DNA of 37,351 nucleotides from an uncultured Clostridia bacterium (GTDB taxonomy: Bacteria > Bacillota > Clostridia > TANB77 > CAG-508), in NCBI GenBank assembly GCA_934129785.1, contig CAKOWW010000016.1:1-37351 (forward strand), written 5' to 3'. The translations under genes and the position numbers were made by a program. The notes beneath the pieces are model-generated. The model was not told the DNA's origin, made no database searches, and saw only the letters and a list, made by a program, of their open reading frames with translations. This document shows positions 32,797-37,351 of this stretch, piece after piece. Position 1 is the first letter of the stretch. Every line of letters starts with the position of its first letter.

Positions 32797-33989
32797 TGAC
32801 AGGTAGTATTGAAAAACGAGGAAAAAACAGTTACAGGCTAATAATATTCAAATGATATGACCTGGATGGCAAACCAATAAGGCATCAAAAAACAATACAC
32901 TGCAAGAAAAAATCAGAAGCACAAATAGAACTTCCAAAATTTCTAACAGAAGTAGAAAGTGGACTAATAGTAGATGGAAATATCCCAACATTTGCTCAAT
33001 ATGTGGAAATATGGACAAAAGATTATGCATTAAAAGAACTAGCGCCGTCAACTTATTACAGATACAAACGCATGCTAGAAATAAGAATAACTCCATATTT
33101 TGGAAATTATAAACTAAATAAAATCAAGCCAACAGATATAATGAGATTTTATGATTTGCTTGAAGAAGATACTCAAATTGTTAGAAGAAAAAATAATAAT
33201 AGAAAGAAAACAAAAAAAACATTATCTCAAAAGACGATATTAGAACATCATCGTTTGCTATCGACAATGCTTCACAGAGCAGTATATTGGCAACTTGTTG
33301 TAAGCAATCCTGCTGAACATGTTCAACCACCGAAAACATCTAAGCCGTTAAGACATCCTTATGATGAAGATCAAACCAAAATTCTTGTTGATAATTTGCA
33401 AAAGTTAAAAGGCAATCAAATTACATATCCTACTGCAATTTTACTTGATATTTTTACTGGAGCAAGGCTTGGCGAACTTGTTGGGCTTGAATGGAGTGAT
33501 GTTGATTTTGAAACTGGAAAAGTTCAGATAAATAAAACAACCCAATATACTTATGGTGAAATCTTTGAAAAAGGAACTAAAACTGCAAATAGTGAGAGAA
33601 TTAATTATATTTCTAAAACTAAACTTGAATTACTTAAAAAATGGCAAAAAGAACGATTAAAACAAAAGATGCTTCTAGAATCTAAGTGGCAAGGAAGTAA
33701 AAGAATTTTTACTACTGATTATGGTGTTGATATTCATCCAAATACACCTTCAAAAATATTAGGCAAAATAATCAATAAATATGGATTGAAAAAAATTACA
33801 TTTCATGGTTTAAGACATACCAATGTTACTCTTATGATTGCTAAAGGTATTCAAACTCAAATTATTAGTAGAAAAGTTGAGCATTCAAGTGTACAAACTA
33901 CCGACAGAGTTTATTCTCACTTCTTTGAAGATGAATTAAAAAACGTTCCTAATGTTATGGAAGAATTTCTTACTGTAAAAGCAATTTAA
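32797..33989 (+). pseudogene. Tyrosine integrase, disrupted near the N-terminus
   Basis: The true start is GTG 32797 (AAAGGAAG upstream), giving TGSIEKRGKNSYRLIIFK, then an in-frame TGA at 32854-32856 (expected Gly before YDLDGKPIRH), then a one-base deletion near 32941. From 32943 the frame is open to 33989. The core-binding domain (AQYVEIWTKDYALKELAPST) and catalytic domain are intact: Arg in TGARLGEL, HGLRH, a His at EHSS and the Tyr in RVYSHFF. A shorter product from GTG 33003 would lack the arm-binding domain. It belongs to the phage/ICE integrase family. Likely inactive, leaving the island fixed. Confidence 0.8.
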
Positions 33990-34025
33990 AATAGACGAGA
34001 TTTAATATATGATCCCGCCTATTTT
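33990..34025 (-). terminator. Terminator of the kinase gene
   Basis: On the minus strand AAATAGGCGGGAT pairs with ATCTCGTCTATTT through two G-U pairs, then TAAATT. On the plus strand the same positions are A-C mismatches, so it acts for the minus strand. Confidence 0.6.
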
Positions 34026-34026
34026 T

Positions 34027-35586
34027 TTAAAATGGTAATTCAAAATTTTCATTTAGTCTGGTTTTAACATATTCTATAAATGATTGTTGCAATTTATAAT
34101 CTTCATTTTTCTTTATTTTTTGATACAATTGACTTAATCGAATAAAATTTGTTTTCTCAACTTGAGCAATATCTGATGCTTCATATTCATTTATAAATTT
34201 TGAAAATCCAACCTTATCAAAAAACTCTAATTTATCAATATTATATGGTATTCTTTCTAAAAACTCTATTACAAACTCATCTGATAAAGGAGCATGTAAG
34301 CAAAAATTTTTTTCAGTTTCTTCATCATATTCACCATAATAACTAAAACAAATTTTATCCATGATATCTTTTAATGCTTCTTTTAATTCTTGATTTGCAT
34401 TTTTTTCAGCATTTGACGTAATTTTCATTGGAGCAGTTTCATTTTTGATTTCCTTTTTGTCTTCATTGTATTGAGATATTTCATTTAAAATATCATTTAT
34501 AGATTGATATCTTTCTTTCGGATCATCGTTTAAACACTTATCTACTATATCATCTAAAAAATGCATCCTTGGTGTATTATATTTCTTATATATATTTTTT
34601 CTATGAGTTCCCTTTGTTGTTACTCCAAATACAAGCCACTGTACTATCTGTCCAATAGCATAAATATCCATTGTTTTTTCTGGTTTGATTTTACTATTTC
34701 TTTGTTCTGGAGCGGAAAAATCATAATTTGCCAGTCTTTCACTCTCAGTAGTGTGTCCAGTTTTATCAAAAAAATCGGGATTATAATATGCTATTCCAAA
34801 ATCAGCAATATGTATTTTATCATTACTTATAAGAATATTATCAGGTTTCAAATCTCTATGTATTATACCAGCATCATGAATGCTTTTTGTTGCATTTAAT
34901 AATTGTTTTACTATATCTATAATTTCATCTTCACTATAATTTTCATTATATAACAATTTATTCTCATATTTTTTCATGCAAATGATTGGATAAATACTAT
35001 TATTTATGACAATTTCATCATAAAAATACATTTTCACTATTCCATCTTTATCACTTAATTTTAATATAACATTTCCATATTCACACAAAAATCTATTTAA
35101 TTTCTCTTTTGTATTATTAATTAATACTTTTACAGCTACATTTTCTCCAGACATATTTCCAAAATATACTGTTCCGTTGCCTCCTGATTTCGTTTCTAAA
35201 TTTAATATATTTATAATTCCATATTTAGTTTTTATTTGCATTTTATTAAGTTTTAAATAACCATTTAATTCTTTTATAGATGTTTTATTATCTGAAATAC
35301 CTTTATTTAATATCTGCTGTTCATACATTTCAATAATAGGATATAAATTTTCTCTTAATTTTTCTCTTCTTTCTTGATATCCAGCATATTTCTGCATTCC
35401 ACTTCTAAAATCTGCTTTTGTTCTTACCAACTCAAATATTTCTGGAATTTCTTTTCCTTTATTCTTTAAATCTTGTTTTATTTCAATAATATTATTAATA
35501 AATTCTTCTTCCGATATTGATTCATTATTATATGTTGCCAGTTTTTCTAATTCAGAATAAAAATTAGTTACCTTTTTTGCATCCAT
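34027..35586 (-). CDS. Eukaryotic-like Ser/Thr protein kinase
   Basis: About 519 residues. Residues 1-125 are helical and unknown. The kinase domain (~130-390) has the Gly loop SGGNGTVYFG, Lys in VAVKVL, HRDLKPDN, the DFG in IADFGIAYY, APEQ and the DIYAIG helix. All catalytic residues are present. The C-terminal ~130 residues are helical and unknown, with no membrane segment. This soluble architecture differs from PASTA-type housekeeping kinases and is closer to kinases carried by mobile elements, some of which act in phage defence (Stk2-like). I prefer ATG 35586, 9 bases after AGGAG; ATG 35595 touches the AGGAG. It sits between the integrase and the att site. Confidence 0.85.
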   Translation of the reverse strand: MDAKKVTNFYSELEKLATYNNESISEEEFINNIIEIKQDLKNKGKEIPEIFELVRTKADFRSGMQKYAGYQERREKLRENLYPIIEMYEQQILNKGISDNKTSIKELNGYLKLNKMQIKTKYGIINILNLETKSGGNGTVYFGNMSGENVAVKVLINNTKEKLNRFLCEYGNVILKLSDKDGIVKMYFYDEIVINNSIYPIICMKKYENKLLYNENYSEDEIIDIVKQLLNATKSIHDAGIIHRDLKPDNILISNDKIHIADFGIAYYNPDFFDKTGHTTESERLANYDFSAPEQRNSKIKPEKTMDIYAIGQIVQWLVFGVTTKGTHRKNIYKKYNTPRMHFLDDIVDKCLNDDPKERYQSINDILNEISQYNEDKKEIKNETAPMKITSNAEKNANQELKEALKDIMDKICFSYYGEYDEETEKNFCLHAPLSDEFVIEFLERIPYNIDKLEFFDKVGFSKFINEYEASDIAQVEKTNFIRLSQLYQKIKKNEDYKLQQSFIEYVKTRLNENFELPF

Positions 35587-35683
35587 TATAGTCATCTCCT
35601 ATCATTATTTTTATCTTATTATATCACGCATTTTTATTTTTGACAGGTATTTCCAAAAACTTTCGCCACTTTTTTAGGCAAAT

Positions 35684-35714
35684 AAAAAAATCAAGAAACT
35701 TTGAATCCCTTGAT
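35684..35714 (-). terminator. Terminator behind the tRNA-fMet fragment
   Basis: On the minus strand ATCAAG, 13 bases, CTTGAT, then seven T. It lies 6 bases after the tRNA 3' end, so it looks like the original tRNA terminator. Confidence 0.65.
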
Positions 35715-35719
35715 AAATC

Positions 35720-35765
35720 TGGTTGCGGGGGTAAAACTCGAACTTACGGCCTTCGGGTTATGAGC
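35720..35765 (-). pseudogene. 3' half of an initiator tRNA-Met (CAT) gene
   Basis: On the minus strand CTCATAACCCGAAGGCCG begins at the anticodon loop, followed by a T arm (GTAAG, TTCGAGT, TTTAC) and CCCCGCAACCA. CCCGA after the anticodon loop is typical of initiator tRNA. The 5' side (AACCTCG) cannot form the GGG stem, and there is no D arm. Such a half tRNA is what remains at one end when an element integrates in a tRNA gene. Confidence 0.8.
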
Positions 35766-35775
35766 GAGGTTTGAC
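35747..35775. repeat. Attachment-site core, right copy
   Basis: Identical over 29 bases to 23235-23263. It covers the anticodon loop and following stem of the broken tRNA-fMet, plus 10 bases beyond it. Confidence 0.65.
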
Positions 35776-35992
35776 CGGTTTTTGTGGTTTTGTGAAAATT
35801 AGAATTTTTGTTGGTATTTCAGTATTTACAAGAGTTTTAGTTTGTAGAACATTTGTGCATTTTTAGGGCGTTTTTGGAGAAGATTTTACCCAATTTTTAC
35901 CCAATGGGCATGGTACGTTTGTTCTTACAAAATTGGCTCTTATAAGAGATATTTTTATTGAGAAAAATTTTAATTTTTGGAGATTTTAGATT

Positions 35993-36283
35993 ATGAATAA
36001 TTTAAGAGAAGTTAATGATGATATTTTGAAAGATTGGTTAGAATTTAGAGAGGAGGCTTTGTACTGCACTTTAAGTGCTGAAGATAAAAAGCACTTCGTC
36101 TATTTTGATGAGATTTCTGAAAGGATTTTGAAGAATGTTCCAAAACAGAATAAAAAGTATGTTGAAAAACAGTTAAAACAACTTGATGATAATTTTTTTG
36201 ATTATATTTGCTATTGGAATGAAAAGTATTATAGGAATAGATTTGTTGATGGAGTAGAACTTATTAATGGTTATTTTGAATAA
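35993..36283 (+). CDS. 96-residue unknown protein at the island end (copy 2)
   Basis: A paralogue of the gene at 23470-23763, identical over the first 15 residues (MNNLREVNDDILKDW) and at YICYWNEKYYRN, with more differences between. It starts with ATG rather than GTG, with TTGGAGA upstream. Differences include Glu-Glu-Ala for Asp-Asp-Leu near residue 20. The family is unknown to me. Two diverged copies imply separate arrivals rather than a recent duplication. Confidence 0.65.
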   Translation: MNNLREVNDDILKDWLEFREEALYCTLSAEDKKHFVYFDEISERILKNVPKQNKKYVEKQLKQLDDNFFDYICYWNEKYYRNRFVDGVELINGYFE

Positions 36284-36296
36284 ATAATAAAGATTA

Positions 36297-36326
36297 GGAA
36301 TATCAATTTTTGCTTCTTGATATTCC
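36297..36326 (+). terminator. Terminator after copy 2 of the 97-residue gene
   Basis: GGAATATCAA pairs with TTGATATTCC, followed by CTTCTTTATTT. It also lies before the end of the convergent gene at 36339. Confidence 0.7.
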
Positions 36327-36338
36327 CTTCTTTATTTA

Positions 36339-37121
36339 TCATATATCCTTATTATCGATAATTAAAATATTATCTTTTTTTGGAACAATTTTTCCATTTA
36401 AGTATTTACATATATCTTCATAATTATAACCAAATAAATCTTTATAATAAATTTCCGTATTAGTTATGTATGTATTATTTGATATATCTCTGCTCCTACT
36501 ATTGTAGAAATCAATAGAATTAAATACAATAAACATGCTCTCTCCTGATGAAATAGCTTTGCGTTTTATTATTTTATTAAGTATAACTTTACTTATTTCT
36601 CTTTTTGAAATTTCTTTACCATCAACAATTCCTTCATGTCTGTCATACTCTATTGTAAAGTTACTTTTATTAACATCTATTATTGCAACACTAGCTCCAG
36701 TATTTTTTATTTCAAGAGTCAAATATTCTTTTGCACTATTAATGCCATCTAGTCCAAAATTATTATAAATAAATAATTGTCTATTCAAATTATTTATGTT
36801 TTGCTCTAAAAAATCTTTATCCAATATTGTCCAATTAACATCTAAATATGGTCTCTGAGATGTTCTTAGAATTTCATTATTATCTCTTCTATCCATTTTT
36901 GTAATGAATAATAAGAAAATCGCACTAACAATTGTTCCTGCATAAGTTCCTATAAATGACAGCCAATCATACTTTTCAGTCAAATTATATATATACGGAA
37001 AGAAAAAATGTCCTAAATTTGCTAAATCTATTATAAAAAATGCTATGGGAACTAGAAATATCATCCACAATATTTTTGAAGTTTCTTTTTCTTCATTATA
37101 TTCTTTTTTTAATTTTTTCAT
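36339..37121 (-). CDS. Unknown protein with two N-terminal membrane helices
   Basis: A protein of 260 residues. Membrane helices lie at about 18-38 (ILWMIFLVPIAFFIIDLAN) and 55-73 (FIGTYAGTIVSAIFLLFIT), then a soluble ~185-residue domain (SQRPYLDVNW ... LTLEIKNTGASVAIIDVN) that looks like a beta sandwich. I do not recognise the family. The layout, two helices plus a cytoplasmic domain, occurs in membrane effectors of defence systems, but nothing here proves that. It is in the neighbouring element, beyond the right att copy. Confidence 0.6.
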   Translation of the reverse strand: MKKLKKEYNEEKETSKILWMIFLVPIAFFIIDLANLGHFFFPYIYNLTEKYDWLSFIGTYAGTIVSAIFLLFITKMDRRDNNEILRTSQRPYLDVNWTILDKDFLEQNINNLNRQLFIYNNFGLDGINSAKEYLTLEIKNTGASVAIIDVNKSNFTIEYDRHEGIVDGKEISKREISKVILNKIIKRKAISSGESMFIVFNSIDFYNSRSRDISNNTYITNTEIYYKDLFGYNYEDICKYLNGKIVPKKDNILIIDNKDI

Positions 37122-37142
37122 ACATTGCCTCTTTTCATTATC

Positions 37143-37197
37143 AAAGGAAGCAAAATACTGGTGTAATTTTAATTACATTTATACTTTGCTTCTTTTG
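37143..37197. terminator. Long hairpin upstream of the membrane-protein gene
   Basis: AAAGGAAGCAAAATA pairs with TATACTTTGCTTC and following T with few mismatches, enclosing a perfect TGTAATT/AATTACA stem. On the plus strand it is followed by TTGTTTATTTTT. On the minus strand it would end a transcript coming from beyond the window. Confidence 0.5.
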
Positions 37198-37282
37198 TTT
37201 ATTTTTATTCTTGTTATCATCATTTCATTTTGTATATAATATGCTTAATTTTTTATAAAACATATAAGCAAAATAAAATCAT

Positions 37283-37325
37283 AACCACCCGTAAAACGGG
37301 TGGTTTGCTCTTAGCCTAGAAGGCT
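37283..37325. other. Two adjacent GC-rich hairpins at the window end
   Basis: AACCACCCG/CGGGTGGTT with loop TAAAA (37283-37305), then AGCCT/AGGCT with loop AGA (37313-37325). The first resembles hairpins seen at ends of IS200/IS605-type elements as I remember them. No transposase or tnpB is visible before the window ends. Confidence 0.4.
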
Positions 37326-37351
37326 TTTGTACTGGCACTTTTGGGCTTAAG

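Larger units (their letters stand above)
35747..36283 (+). repeat. Duplicated end module, right copy
   Basis: Second copy of the module at 23235-23763. It has a small duplication, TTTTTACCCAATTTTTACCC, in the non-coding part. Confidence 0.75.

Noticed and set aside
33003..33989. Intact 328-residue integrase
   Set aside because: Family-typical coding sequence continues upstream to GTG 32797 with a stop and a frameshift, so the 328-codon frame is the surviving part of a damaged gene.
35720..35790. Functional tRNA-Met
   Set aside because: Only the anticodon-to-CCA half is present; the 5' side cannot form the acceptor, D or anticodon stems.

Overview
The window is AT-rich, low-GC Gram-positive DNA of the Clostridia type. 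The evidence is the strong AGGAGG-type ribosome sites, the TTGACA/TATAAT promoters, the prepilin leaders of the form KGITLIALV, the DUF6514 and DUF975 family proteins, and an OLE RNA with its partner gene. A bile salt hydrolase and an oleate hydratase point to life in an animal gut. Several genes carry one- or two-base indels or single stops, some of them at homopolymer runs, so part of the apparent decay may be assembly error.

Layout. 1-3,300: two tandem, homologous surface-protein genes (minus strand). Each has a prepilin-like N-terminus and a C-terminal FGE/sulfatase-modifying (C-type-lectin-like) domain whose last ~37 codons look like the variable repeat of a diversity-generating retroelement. 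Sequence resembling group IIC introns lies behind the terminator of each. 3,400-5,750: a membrane-anchored G5/SH3-like/glucosaminidase wall hydrolase and an unknown membrane-anchored protein. 5,800-8,730: oleate hydratase, a TetR regulator and a nucleotidylyltransferase. 8,790-9,110: a small RNA converging on a 34-residue hydrophobic peptide, a candidate type I toxin-antitoxin pair. 9,228-9,384: tRNA-Cys and tRNA-Gly. 9,578-14,400: topA, a DUF6514 gene, a DUF975 membrane protein and an SDR oxidoreductase. 14,408-15,660: OLE RNA and a frameshifted oapA. 15,835-18,108: a dTMP kinase-like gene with a small upstream ORF, and a dicarboxylate/amino-acid symporter. 18,244-21,058: yraN, dprA and comM, the latter with a 220-bp inverted-repeat structure in its leader. 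21,575-22,956: a PH-domain protein and bile salt hydrolase.

23,017 to the end is accessory DNA. A 38-bp tandem repeat sits just upstream of the bile salt hydrolase promoter. About 30 bp further on, a 29-bp sequence identical to the anticodon region of a broken initiator tRNA begins a ~12.5-kb island (23,235-35,775). The 29-bp sequence, ~230 bp beside it and a 97-codon gene recur at 35,747-36,283, suggesting related elements integrated in tandem at a tRNA-fMet gene. The island holds a three-gene operon (RloC/PrrC-like ATPase, frameshifted GNAT-like gene, Abi_C/HEPN-like protein), an AbiL/RloAB-like pair, a phosphoesterase with a membrane protein, fragments of a histidine phosphatase and possibly an HsdR gene, a P-loop kinase-like protein with a GNAT, a tyrosine integrase broken by a stop and a frameshift, and a eukaryotic-like Ser/Thr kinase. 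It reads as a decayed, immobilised defence-type island.

The observations most worth following are the variable pilin/lectin pair with its introns, the OLE RNA-oapA locus, the ATPase/GNAT/HEPN operon, and the repeat structures at bsh and comM.
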